This document shows positions 32,441-41,018 of a DNA stretch of 64,000 nt, one piece after another. How positions within the stretch are numbered: the first letter of the stretch is position 1; every line of letters starts with the position of its first letter. The stretch covers positions 4,898,001-4,962,000 of the forward strand of contig NZ_CP107799.1 in the NCBI RefSeq assembly GCF_041431135.1, given 5' to 3'. The notes under the pieces were generated by a model. The model had not been told where the DNA came from, made no database searches, and saw nothing but the letters and a program-made list of their open reading frames with translations. Position numbers and translations under genes: made by a program. This DNA comes from Streptomyces sp. NBC_00554. Lineage in GTDB: Bacteria; Actinomycetota; Actinomycetes; Streptomycetales; Streptomycetaceae.

Positions 32441-33247
32441 ATGGCATCCGAAGTCCCGCCCCACGACTCCTCGTACCTCGCCCACGCGGACGAAGGCGAC
32501 GCCGACTCCACGGCGCTCCCCCTCGTCCTCATCCACGGCCACCCCTTCGACCGCACGATGTGGGCCCCGCAGATCACCGCGTTCGCCCCCTCCCGGCGGG
32601 TCGTCGCCCCCGACCTGCGCGGCTACGGCGCGTCCCCGGTGGTGCCCGGCGTCACCCCGCTCTCCACGTTCGCCGAGGACATCGCGGCGCTCCTCGACGA
32701 CCTGGGCGTCGAGGAGTTCGTCCTCGCCGGTCTTTCGATGGGCGGGCAGATCGTCATGGAGTGCTACCGGCAGTTCCCCGAGCGCATCCGGGGTCTGGTC
32801 CTCGCGGACACCTTCCCGGCCGCCGAGACGCCGGAGGGCAAGAAGACGCGGAACGCGATGGCGGACCGGCTGCTGCGCGAGGGGATGCGCGGATACGCCG
32901 ACGAGGTGCTGCGCAAGATGGTCGCGCCGTACGCGGACGCGGAGGTCGCGGCGCACGTGCACCGCATGATGACCGCAACCTCACCCGAGGGCGCGGCGGC
33001 GGCCCTGCGCGGCCGCGCGGAACGCCCCGACTACCGCTCACTGCTGACCGGGGTCACGGTCCCGGCCCTCGTGGTCGTGGGCGCCGACGACGAGTTCACA
33101 CCGGTCTCCGACGCGGAGGCGATGCACGCGGCGCTCCCCGACTCCACGCTCCAGGTGATCGACTCGGCGGCGCACATGCCGAACCTGGAGCGCCCGGAAG
33201 AGTTCAACGAGGCACTGGCGGGCTTCCTGGCACGGCTGGACGGCTGA
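32441..33247 (+). CDS. Alpha/beta hydrolase
   Basis: A 268-residue serine hydrolase; ATG 32441 is preferred over an upstream GTG because of spacing to the repeat-bearing promoter region. Motifs: LVLIHGHPFDRTMW (oxyanion), LAGLSMGGQIVME (nucleophile Ser), VVGADDEFTPVSDAE (acid) and SAAHMPNLERPEEF (His). It resembles 3-oxoadipate enol-lactonase and related esterases. No signal peptide. The last codons and stop are part of a 17-bp tandem repeat. Substrate unknown. Confidence 0.8.
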   Translation: MASEVPPHDSSYLAHADEGDADSTALPLVLIHGHPFDRTMWAPQITAFAPSRRVVAPDLRGYGASPVVPGVTPLSTFAEDIAALLDDLGVEEFVLAGLSMGGQIVMECYRQFPERIRGLVLADTFPAAETPEGKKTRNAMADRLLREGMRGYADEVLRKMVAPYADAEVAAHVHRMMTATSPEGAAAALRGRAERPDYRSLLTGVTVPALVVVGADDEFTPVSDAEAMHAALPDSTLQVIDSAAHMPNLERPEEFNEALAGFLARLDG

Positions 33248-33284
33248 CACGGCTGGACGGCTGACACCGATGGACGGCTGACAC
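33234..33284 (+). repeat. 17-bp tandem repeat across a stop codon (three units)
   Basis: GGCTGGACGGCTGACAC is present twice without change (33234-33250, 33251-33267) and once as CGATGGACGGCTGACAC (33268-33284). The TGA of the hydrolase gene lies in the first unit; the two later units carry displaced copies. Confidence 0.92.
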
Positions 33285-33392
33285 GGCGACGCCCGAAGCG
33301 GCGGCTCACCCGTTCGGCCCACCCCTGATGCGAGCCCCCGCCCCCCGGGGCGAACCTGCGAGGGAACTCCAGGCCCGCCCCGAGGAGACCCC

Positions 33393-33833
33393 ATGACCGA
33401 CCACGCCGCGCCGCCCGTCGACCCCAAGCACCGCACGGCCTCGACCGGAGGCTCCGACTGGGCCTCCGGCGGCACCGTCTTCGCCGGTGTCCTGATGATG
33501 GTCACCGGCATCCTGAGCGTGCTCAACGGCATCGCGGGCATCGCGGCCGACGACGTCTACACACGCCTCGGCAGCTATGTGTACGAGTTCAACCTCACCA
33601 CCTGGGGCTGGATCCACCTCGTCATCGGCGTCCTCGTCGCCATCACCGGCTGGGGCATCCTCCAGGGCATGGACTGGGCCCGCGGCGTCGGCATCGGCCT
33701 CGCCGCCCTGTCCATGATCGAGTACTTCATGTTCCTGCCCTACGCCCCCTTCTGGTCGATCATCTCCATCGCCATCGCGGTGTTCGTGATCTGGGCCCTG
33801 GCGACGGCAGGACGCCCGTCGACGACGAAGTAG
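33393..33833 (+). CDS. Four-helix membrane protein (DUF7144-like)
   Basis: A 146-residue membrane protein. A polar N-terminus (about 25 residues) is followed by helices VFAGVLMMVTGILSVLNGIA, WIHLVIGVLVAITGWGILQG, GVGIGLAALSMIEYFMFLP and WSIISIAIAVFVIWALA. The motif NLTTWGWIHLV between helices 1 and 2 is typical of a common actinobacterial membrane family. Function unknown. It is monocistronic by spacing. Confidence 0.75.
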   Translation: MTDHAAPPVDPKHRTASTGGSDWASGGTVFAGVLMMVTGILSVLNGIAGIAADDVYTRLGSYVYEFNLTTWGWIHLVIGVLVAITGWGILQGMDWARGVGIGLAALSMIEYFMFLPYAPFWSIISIAIAVFVIWALATAGRPSTTK

Positions 33834-33948
33834 CGTCCACGGTCCTCCCGTTCACAGGGCAACCCTCCACCGCCTCACCCCGTCCTTAGGGTCCTCAGGG
33901 GAGAATTCCGACACCCCATGCGGACGAACGGAAGGCCGGGACCAGGAC

Positions 33949-34953
33949 TTGGATACTGCGCCGGCGGGGTGGTCTGCTCCGGAGTGGGAGAGTGTCACGC
34001 CGCGGCGGCGCGGGCGCCTCTGGTTCGCGGGGTCGCTGCTGGCCGCGGTGAGTGTGGTCCTCGGGTTCCGGGTGGGCGACAGCGACGGGATCACTCCCGT
34101 GCCGCAGCTGCTCGCGTTCCTGCCCTGGCTGCTCGCGCCCGCTGGGCTGGGACTCGCGATCTCGGCGCTCGCCCTCTGGCGGACCGGGATGGTGTGGGGC
34201 ATGGCCGTTGTCTTCGGCCTCATCTGGTACATGGACCCGTACGGGAAGATCAGCGAGCCGACCGGGGCGGCCGTCGCCGAACTCCGTGTGATGACTTCCA
34301 ACGTGCAGTTCGGGCGGGCGACCGACGCGCTCATCGCCGCCGTCGAGCGGGAGAAACCCGCCATCGTGTTCGTGGAGGAGTGCGAGTACGCGTGCTCCCG
34401 CGCGCTGGAGGACGCCTTCGGCGGGAGCGGCGGCGCGTTCCCGTACCGGGAGGCCGTCGAGGGCGCCGGATCCGACGGGTCCGTGATCCTCAGCCGGTTC
34501 CCGCTCAAGGGCGCCGACGGCCTGCCCGGGACCACCATGGGCATGCCCGGCGCCGTGGCCGACGTAAAGGGACACGACGTACGGCTGCAGCTCGCGCACC
34601 CGATGCCCCCGCTCCCCGGCCAGGTCGGCGTCTGGCGGCGTGAGCTCGGCGAGCTGCGCGACTACGCGGCGGCAGGCGACCAACCCACCATCCTGGCCGG
34701 GGACTTCAACGCCTCCCAGGACCACGCCGCGTTCCGCCGCATCCTCGACACCGGCCTGCGCGACGGCTCCCGCCTCGCCGGAGAGTCCCGCACCCCCAGC
34801 TGGCCCTCCCGGACCACCCCGGTCCTCGGCGCCCAGATCGACCACGTCCTGGTCTCCGCGGACTTCTCGGCGAACAAGGCCACCTTCCTCGACCTCAGCG
34901 ATTCCGACCACCGCGCGCTGGTCGTCGATCTCACCCTCCACCAGCGCGGCTGA
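33949..34953 (+). CDS. Membrane-anchored endonuclease/exonuclease/phosphatase-fold protein
   Basis: A 334-residue protein; the start is a TTG at 33949 with CAGGA just upstream, and a later start is possible. Three N-terminal membrane helices (WFAGSLLAAVSVVLGF, LLAFLPWLLAPAGLGLAIS, WGMAVVFGLIWYM) precede an EEP domain facing outwards. Its catalytic motifs are present: VMTSNVQFG, FVEECE, LAGDFNASQDH, QIDHVLVS and DSDHRALVVDL. It may be a phosphodiesterase or nuclease working at the cell surface; phosphate-scavenging would fit phoX nearby, but this is inference. Confidence 0.8.
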   Translation: MDTAPAGWSAPEWESVTPRRRGRLWFAGSLLAAVSVVLGFRVGDSDGITPVPQLLAFLPWLLAPAGLGLAISALALWRTGMVWGMAVVFGLIWYMDPYGKISEPTGAAVAELRVMTSNVQFGRATDALIAAVEREKPAIVFVEECEYACSRALEDAFGGSGGAFPYREAVEGAGSDGSVILSRFPLKGADGLPGTTMGMPGAVADVKGHDVRLQLAHPMPPLPGQVGVWRRELGELRDYAAAGDQPTILAGDFNASQDHAAFRRILDTGLRDGSRLAGESRTPSWPSRTTPVLGAQIDHVLVSADFSANKATFLDLSDSDHRALVVDLTLHQRG

Positions 34954-34998
34954 GACGGCCGCGACGGCTGCGGGAGACCCGCCCGCCATACTGTGGGC

Positions 34999-36936
34999 AT
35001 GTTCCGCCAGTTCCCCATCAGCCGCCTCACCCCTCCCGACTGGCTGGTCAGGAACCTCCAACCGCAGCGGGCTCCCATCCCCTGGGCCGCCGTCGCCCGC
35101 GCCGCGATCGCGATGACCCTGCCGCTCGTCATCGGCCTCGCCGTGGGACAGCCGGAGTACGGCGCGCTCGCCTCCATGGGCGCCCTGTCGGGGGTCATCG
35201 GCGACACCGCCGACGCCTACCGCATGCGGATCCTCAACATCGCCGTCCCCCAGCTCTTCGGCGCCATCGGCGTCACCATCGGCTCACTCGTGTACGGGCA
35301 CGGCTGGGTCACCGTCGTCACGGTCACCGTCATCGCGCTCCTCTCCGGGATGATCTCGTCGATCGGCGCCGTGGCCTCCGTGTCCGGCCTGCTACTGCTC
35401 CTCAACTGCGTGATCGGCGCCGGACTTCCACTGCCGGGCGAGTGGTGGATCACGCCGCTGCTGATGTCCGGCGGCGGGCTCCTGGTGCTCGTCCTGGCGC
35501 TGCTCGCCTGGCCGCTGCGGTCGCGGGTGCCCGAGCGGGCCGCGGTCGCCGCGAGCTACCGGACGGTGGCGGATCTGCTCGCCTCGAGCGGCACCGAGAA
35601 GTACGACGAACTCCGCCTGGCCGTCACCGAGTCCCTCAACAAGTCCTACGACCTCGTCCTCGCCCGGCGCGCCTTCCAGCACGGCCGCAGCCCCGAACTC
35701 GTGCGCCTGCTGGCCCAGTTGAACGCCGTGACGCCCGTCGTGGAGGCGGCTCCGGCGGCCCACCAGTACGGCAAGCCGCTGCCGGCCGAAGTCCCCGCCG
35801 CCGTACGCCATCTCGCCGACGCGGTGGAGACCGGTTACAGCGGCCCGATAGGGCTCAAGCTCCCGGTGCCCGAGAGCGAGACCGCGCGCGCCGTCGACCA
35901 CGCCCTGCGGTACGCCGCCGACGTGGTGACGGACCAGGCCCCGAACGCGGGCAACGTCGACGACCGGCTCGGCAGGCCCGCCGCGCTCCGCGTCCGCGCC
36001 GCACGCGCCGCACGCAACGTCGTCCTGTCCAACGCCTCCTGGCGCTACGGCCTGCGCCTCGCCCTGTGTATCGGCCTCGCGCAGGCCCTCGTCTCGATCG
36101 TCCCGGTGCCGCGTTCCTACTGGGTCGCCCTCACCATCACCTTCGTGATGAAGCCCGACTTCGGTTCCGTCTTCTCCCGGGCGCTGCTGCGCGCCCTCGG
36201 CACGGTCGTGGGGCTCGTCGTCGCGGCCGGCGTCCTCGCCGTCGTACCGCTCGGCTGGTGGGACGTGCCCGTGATGCTCGTCCTCGCCCCGCTCATCCCC
36301 GCGTTCACCCCGCGCGGATACGGCTACCAGACCGCCGCCGTCACCCCGGTGATCCTCCTCCTCTCCGACGTCCTCAACCACCAGGGCACGGCACTCCTCG
36401 TACCGCGCCTGGTCGACTCCCTCATGGGGTGCGCGATCGCCATCGTCGCCGGGTACCTGCTGTGGCCGGAGAGCTGGCACACCCGGGTCGGCGACCGGCT
36501 CGCGGACGCGGTCGCGGAAACCGCCGGGTACGTGGAGTACGCGTTCGGCGACGGCGCCGACCCCGCCGCCCGCTCCCGGATGCGCCGCCGCCTCTACCGC
36601 GACCTCTCCGCCATCCGTACGGAGTTCCAGCGCGCCCTGACCGAACCGCCACCGGGCGGACGGCGCGCCGCCGCCTGGCTCCCGCTCGTCGTCGCCGTCG
36701 AGCGGATCGTCGACGCGACGACGGCGGCCGGGGTACGGATCAGGCACGGGGCTTCCCGCCCTTCGCCCGCCGAGGTCGGCCAGGTCACCCTGCAATTGCG
36801 GGAGTTGTCCGATGGCCTGCGCGAGACCGACGTGCTCTTCGAGGTCCGTACGGATCTCACCGGGCCGTCGGGGAGCGTCCTCGAACCGCTCCGGCAGGAG
36901 GTCGCGGCGGCACGGGCGATCACGTCGCCGCACTGA
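34999..36936 (+). CDS. FUSC-family aromatic-acid-type exporter
   Basis: A 645-residue membrane protein with the duplicated FUSC layout: six helices (about residues 30-185), a cytoplasmic helical domain of about 165 residues (YRTVADLLASSGTEKYDELR), a second six-helix block (about 350-495, containing YWVALTITFVMKPDFGSVFS) and a C-terminal helical domain. The YWxxLTxxxVxKPD motif is characteristic of FusC/AaeB/YccS-type exporters. Substrates are likely aromatic acids or related anions. ATG 34999 is used; GTG 34993 is possible. A strong terminator follows. Confidence 0.85.
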   Translation: MFRQFPISRLTPPDWLVRNLQPQRAPIPWAAVARAAIAMTLPLVIGLAVGQPEYGALASMGALSGVIGDTADAYRMRILNIAVPQLFGAIGVTIGSLVYGHGWVTVVTVTVIALLSGMISSIGAVASVSGLLLLLNCVIGAGLPLPGEWWITPLLMSGGGLLVLVLALLAWPLRSRVPERAAVAASYRTVADLLASSGTEKYDELRLAVTESLNKSYDLVLARRAFQHGRSPELVRLLAQLNAVTPVVEAAPAAHQYGKPLPAEVPAAVRHLADAVETGYSGPIGLKLPVPESETARAVDHALRYAADVVTDQAPNAGNVDDRLGRPAALRVRAARAARNVVLSNASWRYGLRLALCIGLAQALVSIVPVPRSYWVALTITFVMKPDFGSVFSRALLRALGTVVGLVVAAGVLAVVPLGWWDVPVMLVLAPLIPAFTPRGYGYQTAAVTPVILLLSDVLNHQGTALLVPRLVDSLMGCAIAIVAGYLLWPESWHTRVGDRLADAVAETAGYVEYAFGDGADPAARSRMRRRLYRDLSAIRTEFQRALTEPPPGGRRAAAWLPLVVAVERIVDATTAAGVRIRHGASRPSPAEVGQVTLQLRELSDGLRETDVLFEVRTDLTGPSGSVLEPLRQEVAAARAITSPH

Positions 36937-36944
36937 CATCTCCT

Positions 36945-36997
36945 GTTACGAGGATGGGGGCGCCCCCTGAGCCAGGGGGCGCCCCCATCCTCGTAAC
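36945..36997. terminator. Bidirectional terminator between FUSC gene and phoX
   Basis: A perfect 24-bp stem (36945-36968 with 36974-36997, beginning GTTACGAGGATGGGGGCGCC) with a five-base loop. It sits between convergent genes ending at 36936 and 37017. Confidence 0.9.
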
Positions 36998-37016
36998 TAC
37001 TGCACTACTACTGCTG

Positions 37017-39101
37017 TCAGACGCCGATGTCGCAGCCGTCCTTGCGCCACACCGAGACGACCGCCGGGCGGACGATCTTGCCGGCGCCGTCGGGCCAGAT
37101 GCTCGCAGGCTTCTCGACGGTCGCGCCGCTGATCTCGCCCGGGTGCTGGACGGCGACGAGCACGCGCCGGTCCTGGACGAGCGGGCCGCAGGTCTCCGCG
37201 CCGGTCGGGACGGTCAGGAACTGCTTCAGCTCACCGCGCCGGTCGCCCTTGGTCGCGACACCGAACAGGCCGTCGTGCGAACCGAGCTGGTTGCCGTCGG
37301 TGGAGATCCACAGGTTGCCGTGCGGGTCGAAGGCCACGTTGTCCGGGCAGGAGATCGGGCTGACCTTCTCCTTCGGGAAGCCCGCGAAGTAGGTGGCCGG
37401 GTCGGTCGGGTCACCCGCGACGAGGAACAGCGACCAGGCGAAGGTCAGGCTCTCGGGGCGGTTGCGGCCCTCGGTGAGTTCGAGGATGTGCCCGTGCTTG
37501 TTGGCGTTGCGCGGGTTGGCCTCGTCGGCCTTGGCGTTGCTGCCGACACCGCGGTTGGTGTTGTTCGTCAGGGCGACGTACACCTTGCCGGTGGTCGGGG
37601 AGGGCTGGATGTCCTCGGGGCGGTCCATCTTCGTGGCGCCGACCTTGTCACCGGCGAGGCGCGTGAAGACGTACACCTCCTCGGCGGTCATGCCCTCGAC
37701 GTGCGAGACGGCGCCCTTCGCGGTGGCGGTCGCGAGCGGGATCCACACGCCGCCGCCGTCGAACTCGCCGTCGGCCGGCAGCTTGCCCGTGCCGTCGATC
37801 TCGGCCACCGGGGAGTCGCCGGTGAGCTTGGCGACGTAGAGCGTGCCCTCGTCGAGGAGGGTCAGGTTGTGCTCGCGGGCGGAGCGGGAGCTGCCCTTCT
37901 TCATCTTCTTGCTGCCGACGAACTTGTAGAAGTAGTCGAAGCGCTCGTCGTCACCGGTGTAGAGGACCGGGCGGCCGTCGTCCGTGAGGCGGACGGTGGC
38001 GCCCTCGTGCTTGAAGCGGCCGAGCGCGGTGCGCTTGCGGGGCGTGGAGGTGGGGTCGTACGGGTCCAGCTCCACGACGTAGCCGAAGCGGTGGACCTCG
38101 TTCGGCTCCTGGGCGACGTCGAAGCGCTTGTCGAAACGCTCCCACTTGCGCTCGGTGGCGCCGGTGCCGATGCCGTAGCGGGCGTCGGTGGGGCGGCTGC
38201 TGTTGGCGAAGTACTGGTTGAAGTTCTCCTCGCCGTGCAGCGTCGTGCCCCAGGGGGTCTCGCCGCCGGCGCAGTTGTTGAGCGTGCCGAGGACCTTCTT
38301 GCCGGTCGGGTCGGCGGAGGTCTTGAGGAGGTCCGAGCCGGCGGCCGGTCCCGTCACCTTGAACTCGGTGGTCGCGGTGACACGGCGGTTGAGGTGGTGG
38401 CGGGGGACCGCGGTCAGCTTGCCGCTCCGCTTGTCCTCCTCCACGACCACGACGGACAGGCCGTGCGCCGCCCAGGCGATCTCGGCCTGCTCACGGGTCG
38501 GGTTCGCGGCGTCGTACGCCTTGAACATCAGGACCTCGTCCGTGTACTCGTGGTTCGCCACAAGCACCTGACGGCCTCGCTCACCGGGGAGCGGCAGCAG
38601 CGCCAGGAAGTCATTGTTGTAGCCGAACTGGGCCGCCTGTGCCGCGGCGGTCTGGTTGTCCGGGTCGAAGGCCGGGGCGCCGCGGAGGATGGGCTCGCCC
38701 CAGCGGATCACGACGTTCTGGGCGTACCCGTCGGGGATCACCACGGCGTCGGTGAGGTTGGGGGCGACGGCGGTGAAGCGGAGGCCGCGGGCCGCCTTGT
38801 CGCTCTTGGCAGTCGTCGCGGCAGCTTCGGTGGCCGCCTGCGCCTGCTGGGCGCCGGTGCCGATGACGGCGGTGCCCGCCGCGGTGGCGACGGTCACGAC
38901 GGCCGCGGCACGCATCATCGAACGGCGGCTCAGCGCGGTGGCGATGACGTCACCGACGTACTCGTTGTCGCTGGTGTTCGGTATCTCGTGGAAACAGGCG
39001 TTGCCACAGCGGTACAGGCAGGTCATGGCCGACCTGCCACCGGGATGCGAGTCGGGCGTTCCGATCAACGGCAGAAGTCTGCGCACTTTTGCTCTCCCCA
39101 T
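37017..39101 (-). CDS. phoX: PhoX-family alkaline phosphatase
   Basis: A 694-residue Tat-exported phosphatase using calcium and iron. The N-terminus is distinctive: a Cys-bearing segment TCLYRCGNACFHEIPN (Cys 28, 32, 36) precedes the twin-arginine signal LSRRSMMRAAAVVTVATAAG (Arg 59-60). The catalytic domain contains LNNCAGGETPWGTTL, HGEENFNQYF and RPEDIQPSP, which supply metal and phosphate contacts in PhoX enzymes. The length is normal for Streptomyces members. A PHO box of two 11-bp units lies 57 bp before ATG 39101, so PhoR/PhoP control under phosphate limitation is expected. Convergent with the FUSC gene across a strong terminator. Confidence 0.92.
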   Translation of the reverse strand: MGRAKVRRLLPLIGTPDSHPGGRSAMTCLYRCGNACFHEIPNTSDNEYVGDVIATALSRRSMMRAAAVVTVATAAGTAVIGTGAQQAQAATEAAATTAKSDKAARGLRFTAVAPNLTDAVVIPDGYAQNVVIRWGEPILRGAPAFDPDNQTAAAQAAQFGYNNDFLALLPLPGERGRQVLVANHEYTDEVLMFKAYDAANPTREQAEIAWAAHGLSVVVVEEDKRSGKLTAVPRHHLNRRVTATTEFKVTGPAAGSDLLKTSADPTGKKVLGTLNNCAGGETPWGTTLHGEENFNQYFANSSRPTDARYGIGTGATERKWERFDKRFDVAQEPNEVHRFGYVVELDPYDPTSTPRKRTALGRFKHEGATVRLTDDGRPVLYTGDDERFDYFYKFVGSKKMKKGSSRSAREHNLTLLDEGTLYVAKLTGDSPVAEIDGTGKLPADGEFDGGGVWIPLATATAKGAVSHVEGMTAEEVYVFTRLAGDKVGATKMDRPEDIQPSPTTGKVYVALTNNTNRGVGSNAKADEANPRNANKHGHILELTEGRNRPESLTFAWSLFLVAGDPTDPATYFAGFPKEKVSPISCPDNVAFDPHGNLWISTDGNQLGSHDGLFGVATKGDRRGELKQFLTVPTGAETCGPLVQDRRVLVAVQHPGEISGATVEKPASIWPDGAGKIVRPAVVSVWRKDGCDIGV

Positions 39102-39157
39102 GCGGTCCCTTGGTTTCAGCGTGACGCTAGGTGGTGCGTATGTGCGGAAACAGGCCA

Positions 39158-39179
39158 GCGGGATGAACGGGGGGTGAAC
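39158..39179 (-). promoter_or_regulatory. PHO box upstream of phoX
   Basis: On the minus strand GTTCACCCCCC is followed directly by GTTCATCCCGC: two direct repeat units of exactly 11 bp, each starting GTTCA, the pattern bound by PhoP in Streptomyces. It lies 57 bp upstream of the phoX start. Confidence 0.8.
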
Positions 39180-39353
39180 CCATGGGATCCGCAGGGGTGT
39201 TGGGGTTACGCGGGTAGCGTCGGCGACGCGGTGTTGACGGCTGTCGCCCCCGTACTCTGCCCCTGCCAAAGATCACCAGCTGTGACCGCTAACCTTACGT
39301 GTCCGTCCTGGCCAGGGATTGACGGGCACCAACTCACGCGAAGGGTTGCGCAC

Positions 39354-40856
39354 ATGGGCATTCTCACCGTCTTGCGGAATGCGTTCGGCCGCTCACGCAA
39401 GGGTCGTGACGCCGACGGGGAGACCTCGCGGGAGGTTTCGACTCCGACGGCTCCCGAACGGGTCCCCGCACAGGAGACCGAGCCGAGGATTCCGGCACCG
39501 TCCTCCGAACTCCAGCCGGAACCCGCACCGGCCGTGGAGGTCCCCGCACCTGCCACCGAGCCCAAGCCGTCCGTCGTGGACGAGCTGGTGTCAGCGGCCT
39601 TCGACAATGTGACGGTTCCGCCGGCACGGACCCCGGAGCCGGAGCCGGTGATCGAGCCCGAGCAGGCGGAGACGCCCGCACCGGTGATCGAGCCCGAGCC
39701 GGTCGTCGAGCCCGCGGTCGCGGCGGAGGCTGTGGTCGAGCCGGAGCCGGAGGTCGTCGCGGAGGCGGAGGCGGAGGCCGAGGTTGCGGCCGAAACCGAG
39801 CCGGAGCCCGAGGCCGAGATCGTGGCCGAGCCGGAGACCGCGAGCGTGGTCGAGGCGGAGCCGGAGGCCGAGGTCGTGGCCGAGCCGGAGGTCGTGGCCG
39901 AGCCGGAGGTCGTGGCCGAGCCCGAGACTGTGGCCGAGGCCGAGCCGGAGCCCGAGATCGCGGCTGAGCCCGAGCCCGCTGCCGAGCCCGAGCCGGTCGT
40001 CGCCGAGGAGCCCGCTCCCGCCGCCGCACAGGCGGACGAGCCCGCGGCCGCCGACGGCGATGAGGCCCCACCGGGGCCACCCGCAGCCGACGACGAGACT
40101 GTCACGGGTGGTGCGGGTGGGAACAACGACCCGGCCGAAGGCCGGGTGCCCACCCCCCGGCCCGAGGCCGAAGAAACCCCCGAGCCGGAGGCGGAGAAGC
40201 TCACCCCGGCCGCCGCCCAGGCAGACGTACCCGCAAGCCTCCTCACCGCCTACACCGAGGCAGCCGCAGCTCTCACAACGCAGAAGCTCACCGGCACGAG
40301 TGCCAAGGTCTACCTCGTCCTCGACCGCTCCGCGAGCATGCGCCCGTACTACAAGGACGGCTCCGCCCAGGCCCTCGGCGAGCAGACCCTCGCCCTCGCC
40401 GCCCACCTCGACCCCGAGGCCACGGTCCACGTCGTCTTCTTCTCCACGGAGCTGGACGGCACCGGCGAGCTGACCCTCACCGACCACGAGAACAAGGTCG
40501 ACGAGCTCCACGCGGACCTCGGCCGCATGGGACGTACGAGCTACCACGCGGCCGTGGAGGAAATCCTCACGCACTACCAGAAGTCGGACACCACGGCCCC
40601 CGCCCTCGTCGTCTTCCAGACGGACGGCGCCCCCGACGCCAAGACCCCCGCCACCCAGTCCCTCACGGACGCGGCGAAGAGCCACCCCTCCGTCTTCTTC
40701 TCCTTCGTCGCCTTCGGAGAGACGGAGAACAAGGCCTTCGACTACCTCCGCAAGCTGAAGACCGAGAACACGGCCTTCTTCCACGCGGGCCCGACCCCGC
40801 GCGAACTGACGGACGCCGAGATCTACGAGGGCGTACTGGCGAACTGGCGCCCGTAA
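39354..40856 (+). CDS. vWA-domain protein with long Glu/Pro/Ala-rich linker
   Basis: A 500-residue cytosolic protein. A short N-terminal segment (MGILTVLRNAFGRSRKGRDA) is followed by about 270 residues almost wholly of Glu, Pro, Ala and Val (units like VVAEPE and EPEPVV). A von Willebrand A domain follows (about 310-495) with the MIDAS motif DRSASM, the Thr region GRTSYHAAVEE and FQTDGAPD. It resembles the TerY/TerF-type vWA domains of the tellurite/stress gene group, but no other ter gene is in the window. ATG 39354 follows a long leader without a clear Shine-Dalgarno sequence. The acidic linker probably holds the domain at a distance from a partner. Confidence 0.8.
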   Translation: MGILTVLRNAFGRSRKGRDADGETSREVSTPTAPERVPAQETEPRIPAPSSELQPEPAPAVEVPAPATEPKPSVVDELVSAAFDNVTVPPARTPEPEPVIEPEQAETPAPVIEPEPVVEPAVAAEAVVEPEPEVVAEAEAEAEVAAETEPEPEAEIVAEPETASVVEAEPEAEVVAEPEVVAEPEVVAEPETVAEAEPEPEIAAEPEPAAEPEPVVAEEPAPAAAQADEPAAADGDEAPPGPPAADDETVTGGAGGNNDPAEGRVPTPRPEAEETPEPEAEKLTPAAAQADVPASLLTAYTEAAAALTTQKLTGTSAKVYLVLDRSASMRPYYKDGSAQALGEQTLALAAHLDPEATVHVVFFSTELDGTGELTLTDHENKVDELHADLGRMGRTSYHAAVEEILTHYQKSDTTAPALVVFQTDGAPDAKTPATQSLTDAAKSHPSVFFSFVAFGETENKAFDYLRKLKTENTAFFHAGPTPRELTDAEIYEGVLANWRP

Positions 40857-40877
40857 CCCTCACCGGCACCGCACAAC

Positions 40878-40919
40878 GGCCGCCCGCTTCCCACCCGGTT
40901 AAACGGGAGGCGGGCGGCC
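40878..40919 (+). terminator. Stem-loop terminator after the vWA gene
   Basis: GGCCGCCCGC (40878-40887) pairs with GCGGGCGGCC (40910-40919); an inner ccc/ggg adds to the stem. It lies 21 bp after the vWA stop and 100 bp before metG. Confidence 0.75.
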
Positions 40920-41018
40920 CACCCATGTCGGATACGATTTCAAGGTTCGTAAGACGACCGACGTCACCATCTGAACCGACGATCGTCACCCCACGTACCG
41001 ACTTGGGAGCAGCCCGCA

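Noticed and set aside
35442..40856. An open frame of about 1800 codons on the plus strand
   Set aside because: Its first two thirds run through the FUSC gene in another frame and opposite phoX; the translation there is Arg/Pro/Gly-rich noise. Only the last 500 codons (vWA protein) are real.
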